From: CAG-791 sp963591995 | Lineage (GTDB): Bacteria; Bacillota; Clostridia; Lachnospirales; Lachnospiraceae | Assembly: GCA_963591995.1 (NCBI GenBank) | Contig: CAVAUJ010000046.1 | Span: forward strand, 1 to 19,249 | Direction: 5' to 3' | DNA length: 19,249 nt | In this document: positions 1 through 7,894 of the stretch, one piece after another | How the letters are laid out: every line of letters starts with the position of its first letter | How positions within the stretch are numbered: the first letter of the stretch is position 1 | Made by a program: the position numbers and the translations under genes | Notes under the pieces: generated by a model | The model's input: only the letters and a program-made list of their open reading frames with translations | What the model was told of the DNA's origin: nothing | Databases searched by the model: none

Positions 1-1
1 A

Positions 2-58
2 ACGATGGCCGTTGAATTTCTGACGGTGCAGCGGCAGAACATTGCATCCCCCTGTTAA
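2..58 (+). CDS. 3' end of an unidentified upstream gene (partial)
   Basis: An open frame enters from the left edge and ends at a TAA at 56-58. The last 18 residues read TMAVEFLTVQRQNIASPC. It is in the same direction as tyrA, with about 80 nt between the two. I do not recognise the family from so few residues, and it could be a chance open frame. Given the neighbours, an aromatic or central-metabolism gene is possible, but nothing in the sequence shows it. Confidence 0.35.
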   Translation, partial: TMAVEFLTVQRQNIASPC

Positions 59-78
59 GTTGGAGTAAACTGTTCTCT

Positions 79-102
79 GATTCTGCCGTGGGCGACAGAA
101 TC
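79..102 (+). terminator. Small hairpin between the upstream gene and tyrA
   Basis: A perfect 7-bp inverted repeat (GATTCTG at 79-85, CAGAATC at 96-102) has a 10-nt loop and is followed by only TTT. It may be a weak terminator for the left-hand partial gene or a leader structure for tyrA. The short U-tract makes termination uncertain. Confidence 0.3.
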
Positions 103-137
103 TTTCAACCTACAGTCATTTCGGGAGAGAACAGATC

Positions 138-1253
138 ATGACAGATTTCCAGCACTTTCGCTTCGGCTTCATCGGACTCGGACTGATCGGCGGATCCATT
201 GCCAAGGCAATTCGCCAATATTGGCCGGAGGCAGACATCTGTGCCTACAATCCTTCCCCTGACACGCTGGAGGAAGCCATGCAGGACGGTGTTGTCCGAA
301 GCGGGCGCAGCAGTGCAGACGGACCGCTGGACGGCGCAATGTTCGAGGATTGCGATATCGTATTCCTCTGCGCGCCGGTTCAGAAGAATGCGGAGAATCT
401 GCTGGCATTGCAGGGGCATTTGAAGGAAAGTGCCATTCTGACCGACATCGGCTCCACCAAGCGCGACATTCAGGAACATGTGGAGCAGGCCGGTTTGTCC
501 CGCTTTTTCGTCGGCGGGCACCCTATGACCGGCTCCGAGCGGACAAGATATCACAATTCCCGCGCTTCCCTGCTCGAAAATGCCTACTACATCGTGGCAC
601 CGACGCAGGATACACCGGCGGATAAGACCGAGTGCATGAAGGAATTCGTACAGGAGATCCGGGCCATCCCGCTGGTCATCTCCTGTTCCTTCCATGACTA
701 TGCCGTGGCGGGAATTTCCCATCTGCCGCACGTTGTATCCGCCTCTTTGGTGAATCTGGTGAAGCAGGCAGATTCCGAGGACGCCGTGATGCATGCCATT
801 GCCGCCGGGGGATTCAAGGACATTACGCGCATATCCTCCTCCTCTCCGGTGATGTGGCAGCAGATCTGCATGACCAATGCCGATAACATCACGAAGCTTC
901 TGGATGCCTACATCGAAAGCCTCCGCGACATTCGCAGCAGCATTTCCGAGCATCGCGCCGATCAGCTCTATCACTTTTTCGATTCTGCGAAGAATTACCG
1001 CGACAGCTTTGACAGCACCTCCTCCGGAGCCCACAATCTGCTCCATGTCCTCTACGTCGATATCGAGGACCATCCCGGCATGCTGGCGGAGGTCGTGACG
1101 CTTCTTGCGGTCAATGCCATCAACATCAAGAACATCGGCATCACGCACAATCGGGAATACCAGGAGGGTACGCTGCGCGTGGAATTTTACGCTGAGACGG
1201 ATCTGACGGAAGCCAGGGATATTCTGACAACGCGGAATTACACGCTTCATTGA
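138..1253 (+). CDS. tyrA: Prephenate dehydrogenase with C-terminal ACT domain
   Basis: This 371-aa cytoplasmic enzyme oxidatively decarboxylates prephenate to 4-hydroxyphenylpyruvate with NAD(P)+, the committed step to tyrosine. The N-terminal Rossmann domain carries GLGLIGGS at residues 13-20 and TDIGSTK at 102-108. GGHPMTGSE at 126-134 contains the conserved histidine (H128) of the TyrA active site. The helical dimerisation domain follows. Residues about 298-371 form an ACT domain (LYVDIEDHPGMLAEV region), which in relatives binds tyrosine for feedback inhibition. The chosen ATG follows GGGAGAG by about 10 nt. The length is normal for TyrA-ACT in Firmicutes. The stop is 21 nt before aroA, so the two are probably co-transcribed. 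No convincing promoter was seen in the preceding 79 nt. Confidence 0.95.
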   Translation: MTDFQHFRFGFIGLGLIGGSIAKAIRQYWPEADICAYNPSPDTLEEAMQDGVVRSGRSSADGPLDGAMFEDCDIVFLCAPVQKNAENLLALQGHLKESAILTDIGSTKRDIQEHVEQAGLSRFFVGGHPMTGSERTRYHNSRASLLENAYYIVAPTQDTPADKTECMKEFVQEIRAIPLVISCSFHDYAVAGISHLPHVVSASLVNLVKQADSEDAVMHAIAAGGFKDITRISSSSPVMWQQICMTNADNITKLLDAYIESLRDIRSSISEHRADQLYHFFDSAKNYRDSFDSTSSGAHNLLHVLYVDIEDHPGMLAEVVTLLAVNAINIKNIGITHNREYQEGTLRVEFYAETDLTEARDILTTRNYTLH

Positions 1254-1274
1254 GAAAGGGCACAAAGGAGAATC

Positions 1275-2660
1275 ATGCACAGACAAATTCTGATCAAAGA
1301 CACGAACGAGCAGCTCCCCTGCACGGAGCAGCAGGAAAACTGCCTGCAGCCGATGACCTTATCTCCTGCCGCTGCCTTAAAGGGTGAGGTGGATATTCCG
1401 GGCGATAAGTCGATTTCGCACCGCGCCGTCATGTTCGGCTCGCTGGCAAAGGGCGATACCGTTGTCACGCATTTTCTCGAGAGCGCAGATTGTCTTGCCA
1501 CCATGGATTGTTTTGCAAGACTCGGTATTTACATTGAGCGGGATTTCACGGAGCCCGGGCGTCTTATTGTGCACGGCACCGGCCTGCACGGCCTGTATCC
1601 TTCCCACTCGCCCGTTGCGCTGTATTCGCAGAACAGCGGTACCACCACGCGCATCATGAGCGGTCTTCTGGCGCCGCAGCACTTTACCGCTTATATTTCC
1701 GGAGATGCTTCCGTGAACAGGCGTCCCATGAAGCGCGTGATGGAGCCGCTGCGTGAAATGGGTGCCGATATTGTAAGCCTGAACGACGACGGATGTGCCC
1801 CGCTTAAAATCACAGGAAAACCGCTGCACGGCATCACCTTCCGCACCAAGGTTGCCTCGGCGCAGGTAAAGTCCGCCATCCTCTGCGCAGGGCTCTACGC
1901 GGAGGGAACCACAACGGTCATTGAGCCGGTCATTTCGCGGGACCATACGGAGAGAATGCTGGCGGCCTTTGGCCATGCACCTGCCATCGAAGAGCTGTCG
2001 GAAGGCCATCAGGTTTCCGTTACACCTGCCGAGGAGCTCTTTTCTCCCGGGCAGATCACGGTCCCCGGCGACATCTCTTCCGCCGCCTATTTCATTGCGG
2101 CAGCCAGCCTCGTCCCCGGCTCCGAGATTCTCATCCGGAATGTCGGCATGAACGAGACGCGGGACGGCATCCTCCGGGTTGCAAGGGCCATGGGCGCGGA
2201 CATCACCGTGATGAATGAGAGCCGTGCGGCCGAGCCGGCAGCCGATCTTCTCATCCGCAGCGCCTCGCTTCACGCAACAACGATAGAAGGAGCCATGATT
2301 CCCGCACTCATCGATGAACTGCCCGTGATTGCCGTTATGGCTGCCGCTGCGGACGGAACCACCGTGATTCGGGATGCCGCAGAGCTTAAGGTCAAGGAAT
2401 CCGACCGCATCGCCGCGATGACGGAGGGGCTGTCGGCCATGGGCTGCCGGATTACCGCGCAGCCGGACGGCATGATCATTGAAGGCGGCGCTCCCCTGCA
2501 CGGAGCGGAAATCCGTACCTTCCGGGATCACCGCATCGCCATGTCGTTCGCCGTGGCATCCCTGATTGCAGAAGGTGAGACCACGCTGGACGATGCCGGC
2601 TGCGTGAACATCAGCTATCCGTCCTTCTTTGATGACCTCCGGCGTCTGCGGCAGAACTGA
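1275..2660 (+). CDS. aroA: EPSP synthase (3-phosphoshikimate 1-carboxyvinyltransferase)
   Basis: It joins shikimate-3-phosphate and phosphoenolpyruvate to give EPSP, the sixth step of the shikimate pathway. The 461-aa product has the family signatures in order: GDKSISHR (43-50), NSGTTTR (120-126), SGDASVNRRPM (142-152), ASAQVKSA (194-201), SRDHTE (221-226), IDELP (346-350, with catalytic D348 and E349), LKVKESDR (371-378) and DHRIAMS (418-424). RDHTE matches the R-x-H-T-E signature of class II enzymes. The loop position that is Ala in glyphosate-tolerant CP4 is Gly here (G122), so tolerance is not implied. AAAGGAG at 1265-1271 supports the ATG at 1275. That gives about 26 residues before the usual start; M27 (1353) is the alternative but has a weaker ribosome site. 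It is probably translated from the tyrA transcript. Confidence 0.96.
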   Translation: MHRQILIKDTNEQLPCTEQQENCLQPMTLSPAAALKGEVDIPGDKSISHRAVMFGSLAKGDTVVTHFLESADCLATMDCFARLGIYIERDFTEPGRLIVHGTGLHGLYPSHSPVALYSQNSGTTTRIMSGLLAPQHFTAYISGDASVNRRPMKRVMEPLREMGADIVSLNDDGCAPLKITGKPLHGITFRTKVASAQVKSAILCAGLYAEGTTTVIEPVISRDHTERMLAAFGHAPAIEELSEGHQVSVTPAEELFSPGQITVPGDISSAAYFIAAASLVPGSEILIRNVGMNETRDGILRVARAMGADITVMNESRAAEPAADLLIRSASLHATTIEGAMIPALIDELPVIAVMAAAADGTTVIRDAAELKVKESDRIAAMTEGLSAMGCRITAQPDGMIIEGGAPLHGAEIRTFRDHRIAMSFAVASLIAEGETTLDDAGCVNISYPSFFDDLRRLRQN

Positions 2661-2704
2661 AATCCGCCGGTGCGGTGTCATCGGAGCCATACAAAGCGGA
2701 ACAA

Positions 2705-2748
2705 AACAGCCGTGCGGCTTCTCCTCCCGGAGAAATCGCACGGCTGTT
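2705..2748. terminator. Convergent hairpin terminator between aroA and metY
   Basis: A perfect 12-bp inverted repeat (2705-2716 with 2737-2748, AACAGCCGTGCG/CGCACGGCTGTT) lies between the converging stops of aroA and metY. On the minus strand it is followed by TGTTTTGTT-like sequence, so it should end metY transcripts. On the plus strand the tail (CCTGTTATT) is poorer, so it is a weaker aroA terminator. Confidence 0.8.
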
Positions 2749-2773
2749 CCTGTTATTCCGTTGATGTGATGCT

Positions 2774-4069
2774 TTATGCCTCAAAGGCTGCCTTGAGCGC
2801 CTGATCCAGATCCCAGAGAATGTCGTCAATGTTCTCCGTACCGATGGAGAGGCGGATGGTGGAGGGAAGAATGTTCTGCTCCGCAGCCTCCTCCTCCGAC
2901 AATTCCGCATGTGTTGTCGTCAGAGGATGAACCACCAGCGACTTCACATCCGCTACATTGGCCAGAAGAGAGAAAATCTGCAGATGGTCGATGAAGGCAA
3001 AGGCCTCCTTCTGTCCGCCGTTGATGTCAAACGTAAAGATGGAGCCTCCCCCGTTCGGGAAATACTTCTCGAACAGTGCATGATCCGGGTGATCCGCAAG
3101 TGCCGGATGGTTTACGCTCTTTACATAAGGGCTCGCGGTGAGATACTCGAGAACCTTCTTGGTATTCTCCCAATGCCTCTCCAGACGCAGGGAGAGCGTC
3201 TCGGTGCCCTGGAGCAGCAGGAAGGCGTTGAAGGGAGAAATGGCAGCTCCCTCATCCCGGAGAATGATCGCGCGAATGTAGGTTACGTACGCAGCCTTGC
3301 CTGCCGCCTGTACAAAGGATACCCCGTGGTAGGATTCGTTCGGCTCCGTGAACTGCGGGAACAGAGTGCTGGAAGCCCAGTCAAAGGTGCCGCCGTCGAC
3401 GATGATGCCGCCAAGCGTGGTGCCGTGCCCGCCGATGAATTTCGTTGCGGAATGAATCACGATGTCCGCTCCGTATTCAATGGGACGGATCAGGTAAGGA
3501 GTTCCGAAGGTATTGTCAATGACCAGCGGCAGTCCATGACGATGTGCAATGTCAGCAATGGCTTCGATGTCCGGGATATCGGCGTTGGGATTGGTCAGCG
3601 TCTCAATGTATACCGCGCGGGTATTCTCATCGATGGCAGCCTCTACCTCCTCCAGGTTCCGGGTATTCACAAACTTGGCGGTTACGCCGTAGTTGGGCAG
3701 GGTATGCTTGAGCAGGTTGTAGGAGCCGCCGTAAATGGTGGTCTGCGCGACAACATTCTGTCCGGCGTGTGCCAGAGCCGTGATGGCATAGGTGACCGCT
3801 GCTGCGCCGGAAGCAAGCGCGAGTCCGCCGACGCCTCCCTCCAGTGCCGTAATCCGCTCCTCGAATACGCCCTGCGTCGAGTTCGTCAGACGACCATAAA
3901 TATTGCCGGCATCACGGAGTGCGAAACGATCTGCTGCGTGCTGTGCGTTGTGGAACACATAGGAGGTTGTCTGATAAATCGGGACTGCCCTGGAATCCGT
4001 TGCCGGATCGGCCTGCTCCTGTCCTACGTGAAGCTGCTTGGTTTCAAACTTAAATTCATGCTGGCTCAT
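2774..4069 (-). CDS. metY: O-acetylhomoserine aminocarboxypropyltransferase (sulfhydrylase)
   Basis: This 431-aa PLP enzyme of the Cys/Met metabolism family (fold type I) condenses O-acetylhomoserine with sulfide to make homocysteine, the direct-sulfhydrylation route to methionine. IYGRLTNST (57-65) carries the phosphate-contacting Tyr and Arg. VIDNTFGTP (183-191) has the Asp that pairs with the pyridine nitrogen, and SATKFIGGHG (207-216) has the Schiff-base lysine K210. The length of about 430 and the long insertion near 220-260 fit MetY rather than cystathionine gamma-synthase (about 380-400 aa). GGAG lies 8 nt before the ATG. It is probably monocistronic, with its own promoter at 4244-4273 and a possible operator and leader ORF in a 5' UTR of about 165 nt. 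No SAM riboswitch core was recognised there. Confidence 0.93.
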   Translation of the reverse strand: MSQHEFKFETKQLHVGQEQADPATDSRAVPIYQTTSYVFHNAQHAADRFALRDAGNIYGRLTNSTQGVFEERITALEGGVGGLALASGAAAVTYAITALAHAGQNVVAQTTIYGGSYNLLKHTLPNYGVTAKFVNTRNLEEVEAAIDENTRAVYIETLTNPNADIPDIEAIADIAHRHGLPLVIDNTFGTPYLIRPIEYGADIVIHSATKFIGGHGTTLGGIIVDGGTFDWASSTLFPQFTEPNESYHGVSFVQAAGKAAYVTYIRAIILRDEGAAISPFNAFLLLQGTETLSLRLERHWENTKKVLEYLTASPYVKSVNHPALADHPDHALFEKYFPNGGGSIFTFDINGGQKEAFAFIDHLQIFSLLANVADVKSLVVHPLTTTHAELSEEEAAEQNILPSTIRLSIGTENIDDILWDLDQALKAAFEA

Positions 4070-4120
4070 GGTATAATCTCCTTTTGTATGTGCGGTAATC
4101 GGTCTGTTGGTCTCTTCTCA

Positions 4121-4198
4121 TCAAAAAACAACCTGTAACCGGCACATTCGCCCGAAGCGATAATTCCATCGATCCAGTTCCGTCATTCGAATGCTCAT
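4121..4198 (-). CDS. Possible 25-aa leader peptide upstream of metY
   Basis: A short ORF starts at 4198 and ends at a TGA at 4121, inside the predicted metY 5' UTR. It encodes a 25-aa peptide that begins MSIRMTELDRW and ends RMCRLQVVF. It has five Arg codons, three of them CGA, and one Cys codon (TGC) near the end. GGA-rich sequence lies upstream, but the ribosome site is not strong. The stop codon falls at the end of a run of six T. It could be a translated leader sensing cysteine or translation state, or a chance ORF. Confidence 0.3.
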   Translation of the reverse strand: MSIRMTELDRWNYRFGRMCRLQVVF

Positions 4199-4211
4199 GT
4201 TCTCGTCCATT

Positions 4212-4228
4212 CCTATTTGTTTACTAGG
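4212..4228. promoter_or_regulatory. Possible operator over the metY transcription start
   Basis: CCTATTTGTTTACTAGG is an imperfect palindrome with CCTA and TAGG arms separated by 9 nt. It lies directly downstream of the metY -10 box, roughly +8 to +24, where a bound repressor would block transcription. I infer a sulfur- or cysteine-responsive repressor. The sequence does not identify which one. Confidence 0.35.
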
Positions 4229-4243
4229 TTTTGCGTTGGTGAT

Positions 4244-4273
4244 ACAATACTACACCGTGCAATGGCTTGTCAA
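4244..4273 (-). promoter_or_regulatory. Sigma-70-type promoter of metY
   Basis: On the minus strand, TTGACA (4268-4273) is followed by an 18-nt spacer and TATTGT (4244-4249). The -35 is consensus and the -10 matches 4 of 6. The -35 begins only 8 bp after the stop of the upstream small gene, which fits independent transcription of metY. Confidence 0.65.
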
Positions 4274-4281
4274 CATGATTT

Positions 4282-4536
4282 TCATCGAAGCTGCCATTTC
4301 TTATACGGACAGCGGCTTCTCTTCCCTGCCGCGCGAAGCTCCACATAGCAGCCGCAGGCGTTGCAGGTTCCCCTTGAGAGATAATCGCACGCTCTGCAGA
4401 CCTCCAGCCTTCTGCGGTACTCTTCCTCCGACACCTTCTCACTGCGGTCCATACCGCTTAACAGTCTTTTGATGTCCGCCTCATATTTCTGCGGATCGAT
4501 TTCCTCCAGCAGACAACGGATGCAATGCTCTTTCAC
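4282..4536 (-). CDS. Small Cys-rich protein, DUF6171-like
   Basis: An 84-aa soluble protein of unknown function. Six cysteines form pairs: C5-x2-C8 at the N-terminus, C47-x2-C50, C58-x2-C61-x-C63 and C76. The region EVCRACDYLSRGTCNACGCY (45-64) looks like a small metal-binding knuckle, probably for zinc. The pattern (CIRCLL near the start, Tyr-x-x-RL-x-x-C-x-x-C, GCYVELRAA, terminal CP...KW) resembles a family of uncharacterised clostridial proteins I know as DUF6171. The start chosen is GTG at 4536, because GGAAAGGAG precedes it by about 7 nt and homology begins there. An in-frame ATG at 4650 would add 38 unlikely residues. No clear promoter of its own was seen. It lies between the GH51 terminator and the metY promoter. 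Confidence 0.75.
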   Translation of the reverse strand: MKEHCIRCLLEEIDPQKYEADIKRLLSGMDRSEKVSEEEYRRRLEVCRACDYLSRGTCNACGCYVELRAAGKRSRCPYKKWQLR

Positions 4537-4654
4537 TCCGGTCTCCTTTCCGTCTCCTGTTCCTCTGCGGCTCTTTGCACCGTCCCAGTACATCGTTTGC
4601 AAAATAACCGGCCAAATAACGCAGAACTTTTTTCGGAGGGTGCGTGTCAAAAAA

Positions 4655-4676
4655 ATCCGGGCCCTTCGGCCCGGAT
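4655..4676 (-). terminator. Strong intrinsic terminator after the GH51 operon
   Basis: A perfect 9-bp GC-rich stem (ATCCGGGCC at 4655-4663 with GGCCCGGAT at 4668-4676) closes a 4-nt loop and is followed on the minus strand by a run of seven T. It lies about 90 nt after the stop of the downstream arabinofuranosidase gene and should end that operon. Confidence 0.9.
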
Positions 4677-4767
4677 CCTGTTCAACATAGATGTGCTGTA
4701 CTCCGCATCCCTGACTTTTGGAAAGCCCGGCTGCGGGAGCGGTTCGGACCGCAGGGTGGGCGGGACC

Positions 4768-6270
4768 TTACTGTATGCGGAGCTTCACAACGGAGCAGGG
4801 CGGTACGGTAAGCGTGCAGCCTCTGTCGGTGAGCGCAATGCCGGTCAGCTCCTTTTCCGTCACCGCGGCAGGCTCTTCAAAGGTGTTGTGTGCATGCATC
4901 TCCTCCGTCACGACGCGGCCCTCGACGCCCGCAGGCTTTCTGCCCGCGAATTCCACGGTAAGGGGATAGCTCTTGTCCGGATCCATGTTGGCGATGGTGA
5001 CCGTGACAACGCCGTCCTTTTCGGAGACCGATTCCGACAGCGCAGGAAGCGGGTGTGCCTCGTTTCCGGTTTCTCCGTTTTCCAGCAGCATGGAATCCAG
5101 AAGCTCGGCATCCTGGTGATCCTTGTACATATGGAACACATGGTAGGTGGGCGTCAGAATCATCTTCTCGCCGTCGGTCAGAATGACGGACTGAATGACA
5201 TTGATCATCTGGGCAAGGCACGCCAGCTTTACACGGTCGCAATGCCGGTTGAAGATATTCAGCGTTACACCCGCAATCAGGGCATCCCGCATGGTGTTCT
5301 GCTGGTACAAAAAGCCGGGATTGGTTCCGGGCTCCACCTCATACCATCCGCCCCATTCATCAAACGAAAAGCCGATCTTCTTTTCCGGATCAAAGGTGTC
5401 CAGAATGTCGCCGTGGAGCTTGAGCAGATCCTCGGTATAGAGGGTTTTCTCCATGGTCTGGTAGAACATATCCTTTGTGAACTCTGTTGCGGAGCCCTTG
5501 TTCTCCCATCCGCCCGGATGCACATAATAGTGGATACTGATCAGATCCATGAAGCCGTGGCTGGCAGCCCCCGCAGGCGGCGCAAAGCAGGTCTCCAATA
5601 CCTTTTGCGTCCAGTTGGTGTCCGCCACGTTCGGCCCGCCGCAGACCTTGAGGAAGGGCTTGTCGGGATGGAACTGACGGCAGTAGGTCTGGTATCTCCG
5701 GTAGAGATTGCCGTAGTATTCCGGTGTCATGTTGCCGCCGCATCCCCAGTTCTCATTGCCGATGCCGAAATAATCCACGCGCCACGGCTCCTCGTGCCCG
5801 TTCTCCTTGCGCAGCTGCGTCATGGGGGAAACGCCGTCAAACGTCATGTATTCAATCCACTCAGACATTTCCTGTACGGTGCCGGAGCCGAGATTGCCGT
5901 TGATGTAGGTTTTGCACCCAAGCTGTCTGGTCAGCTCGAAAAATTCATGCGTGCCGAAGCTGTTGTCCTCCAGAACACCGCCCCAGTGCGTATTGATCAT
6001 TTTCTTACGGCCTTCCTTGGGACCGATGCCGTCCTTCCAGTGATACTCATCGGCAAAGCATCCGCCCGGCCAGCGCAGCAGCGGCACCTTCATCTCCTTC
6101 AGCGCCTCGACGACATCCGTGCGCATCCCGTTGACGTTCTCGATGCCCGAATCCGGACGAACGTAGAGTCCCTCGTAGATGCCGCGGCCGAGGTGCTCGG
6201 AAAACTGTCCCTGAATCTCGGGGTTGATGTGTCCTTTTTTTCTGTTCTCGTTGATGAATAGTTTCGTCAT
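4768..6270 (-). CDS. Alpha-N-arabinofuranosidase, GH51 (second gene of pair)
   Basis: A 500-aa retaining glycoside hydrolase that removes terminal alpha-L-arabinofuranosyl groups from arabinan or arabinoxylan oligosaccharides. GQFSEHLGRGIYEGLYV near 21-37 and RWPGGCFADEYHW (66-78) are GH51 TIM-barrel signatures. GIGNENWG (169-176) holds the acid/base E173, and FSFDEWGGW (301-309) holds the nucleophile E305. The C-terminal part is the usual beta-sandwich. There is no signal peptide, so the substrate must be imported. Its ATG overlaps the stop of the preceding GH51 gene (ATGA), so translation is probably coupled. It is clearly diverged from that neighbour and may prefer a different linkage or substrate. 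The gene symbol (abfA, abfB and others) cannot be chosen from sequence. Confidence 0.93.
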   Translation of the reverse strand: MTKLFINENRKKGHINPEIQGQFSEHLGRGIYEGLYVRPDSGIENVNGMRTDVVEALKEMKVPLLRWPGGCFADEYHWKDGIGPKEGRKKMINTHWGGVLEDNSFGTHEFFELTRQLGCKTYINGNLGSGTVQEMSEWIEYMTFDGVSPMTQLRKENGHEEPWRVDYFGIGNENWGCGGNMTPEYYGNLYRRYQTYCRQFHPDKPFLKVCGGPNVADTNWTQKVLETCFAPPAGAASHGFMDLISIHYYVHPGGWENKGSATEFTKDMFYQTMEKTLYTEDLLKLHGDILDTFDPEKKIGFSFDEWGGWYEVEPGTNPGFLYQQNTMRDALIAGVTLNIFNRHCDRVKLACLAQMINVIQSVILTDGEKMILTPTYHVFHMYKDHQDAELLDSMLLENGETGNEAHPLPALSESVSEKDGVVTVTIANMDPDKSYPLTVEFAGRKPAGVEGRVVTEEMHAHNTFEEPAAVTEKELTGIALTDRGCTLTVPPCSVVKLRIQ

Positions 6271-7796
6271 CGAATCATACCGCCTTTCTGTTTGCGCATG
6301 ACAATGGTAACAAAGCTCGCGGGCTGCAGCATCGCACGGAGGGTGCCGTTATCCCAGCGATAATCGGTACGCAGGACCGGCTTGACCGTCTCCTGCTCCG
6401 GAGAATTGACCGCCTTCATGTCCGTATTTTCCAATGCCCAGAATTCCGTAGGACAAAAGCCTTCGAAGCCGCGAAGATCCGCCTCGAACTCCACCTGCTC
6501 TTCGGTGTTCCGGTTGACGGCGAAGATGGCAACCTGTTCGTCCTCCCGGTAGACCGAGACAGCCTCCACATCCGTAACGTGATCGTGCCGGCTCGTTGCG
6601 TGATCGTCGCCGTGCAGCACCGGGCGCAGCGCCGTCCCCCTGCCGTATCTGGACACCAGATAGAAGGGATAGAAGATGGTCTGTCGCCATGCCGGACCGT
6701 CGTCCTCTGTCATGATGGGTGCAATGACATTTACCAGCTGCGCCAGGCAGGCGATCTTCACACGGTCCGCGTGCTGCAGGAACTTGATCAGGGCGAGTGC
6801 ATCGACAATGGCATCCTCGTAGTTGTAGATATCCTCCAGAAGATGCGGGTGCGACCTCCACGGAAGGCTCTCCATGTCCTCATTGTCCTGCACCGTGGAG
6901 TGATACCAGACATTCCACTCATCAAAGGACAGATGGATGTCCTTTTTGCCGTGCTTCACCGCCTTTACATAATCGCAGGCCGCAATCACCGACTTCAGGA
7001 AATAATCGAGATCATCGGACATGGCAAAGAATTCCGCCGTATCGCCGTCCGGATTTCCCCAATACTGGTGCAGGGACACATAATCCACGTAGTCATAGGC
7101 TTCCTCGAGCACAGCGGACTCCCACTTGCCGAAGGTCGGCATTCCTACGTTGGAAGAGCCGCAGACCACGGTTTCAATGGAATGATCCATGGTCTTCATG
7201 GCCTTGGAGGTTTCTGCCGCCAGATGTCCGTACTCCTTTGCCTCCTTATGTCCCATCTGCCAGGGACCGTCCATTTCATTTCCCATGCACCAGAGCTTGA
7301 TGCCGTAGGGATCTTTATCTCCGTGGGATCTCCGAAGGTCGGCATAATGGGAACGGGTATCCAGATTGCAATATTCCAGAAGATTCAACGCATCGGCCGT
7401 TCCTCTTGTTCCGAGATTCACGGCCATCATGATATCCGTGCCGGCCTTTTCCGCCCATTTTGAAAACTCATTGATCCCGATGGTGTTCGGCTCGTAGGTC
7501 CGCCAGGCAAGATCCAGTCTCGCCTTCCGTTCCGCCAGCGGTCCCACCGAGTCCTCCCAGTAAAAATTCGAAACATAATTCCCGCCCGGATACCGGACAA
7601 TGGGGACATTCAGCTCGCGAACAAGGTCGATCACATCCCGGCGAAAGCCCATTTCATCGGCCGTCGGATGATCCGGCTGATAAATTCCGTTGTAAACCGC
7701 TCTGCCCAAATGCTCGATGAAGGATCCGTAGATTCTCCGATCGATCTCACCGATCTTAAAATCCCTGTCGACGATCAGTCTGGTTTTCCGCGCCAT
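6267..7796 (-). CDS. Alpha-N-arabinofuranosidase, GH51 (first gene of pair)
   Basis: A 509-aa cytoplasmic GH51 enzyme that cleaves non-reducing terminal alpha-L-arabinofuranosides. The signatures are FIEHLGRAVYNGIY (26-39), RYPGGNYVSNFYW (68-80), WCMGNEMDGPW (169-179, acid/base E174) and LSFDEWNVWYH (289-299, nucleophile E293). No signal peptide is present. The start is placed at ATG 7796 because AGGAAGGGGG lies just upstream. The in-frame ATG at 7823 would begin before that site and has no ribosome site of its own. It is the first gene of a two-gene operon, overlapping the next by 4 nt. It is transcribed away from the ArsR-like regulator, with a promoter and a palindrome upstream, so arabinoside-responsive control by that regulator is likely. 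Confidence 0.94.
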   Translation of the reverse strand: MARKTRLIVDRDFKIGEIDRRIYGSFIEHLGRAVYNGIYQPDHPTADEMGFRRDVIDLVRELNVPIVRYPGGNYVSNFYWEDSVGPLAERKARLDLAWRTYEPNTIGINEFSKWAEKAGTDIMMAVNLGTRGTADALNLLEYCNLDTRSHYADLRRSHGDKDPYGIKLWCMGNEMDGPWQMGHKEAKEYGHLAAETSKAMKTMDHSIETVVCGSSNVGMPTFGKWESAVLEEAYDYVDYVSLHQYWGNPDGDTAEFFAMSDDLDYFLKSVIAACDYVKAVKHGKKDIHLSFDEWNVWYHSTVQDNEDMESLPWRSHPHLLEDIYNYEDAIVDALALIKFLQHADRVKIACLAQLVNVIAPIMTEDDGPAWRQTIFYPFYLVSRYGRGTALRPVLHGDDHATSRHDHVTDVEAVSVYREDEQVAIFAVNRNTEEQVEFEADLRGFEGFCPTEFWALENTDMKAVNSPEQETVKPVLRTDYRWDNGTLRAMLQPASFVTIVMRKQKGGMIR

Positions 7797-7824
7797 TTCC
7801 CGTTCCCCCTTCCTTGAATTCATC

Positions 7825-7848
7825 GCAACCGTTTATCGAAACCGTTGC
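7825..7848. promoter_or_regulatory. Palindrome upstream of the GH51 operon, likely operator
   Basis: A 24-bp imperfect palindrome has arms GCAACCGTTT and AAACCGTTGC around TATCG-type centre bases; 9 of 10 arm positions pair. It lies about 45 nt downstream of the predicted start and 28 nt before the GH51 start codon. The obvious candidate binder is the divergent ArsR-like regulator, but a LacI-type protein encoded elsewhere cannot be excluded. Confidence 0.6.
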
Positions 7849-7894
7849 TGTAAAAATCCCAGGCAGTGTCTGCGTTTCTGCCCCTTGCAGCTCC

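Noticed and set aside
4070..4243. SAM riboswitch or T-box in the metY leader
   Set aside because: I looked for the conserved SAM core and for a T-box (TGGNACCGCG-like) sequence and saw neither.
4525..6261. A 578-codon plus-strand open frame opposite the GH51 gene
   Set aside because: It is the shadow of a gene with both catalytic Glu motifs on the minus strand. Similar antisense frames occur opposite tyrA, aroA, metY, lysA, pepD and the regulator.
6579..7463. Open frame opposite the first GH51 gene
   Set aside because: It has no ribosome site or recognisable domain, and is mirrored by a well-supported gene.
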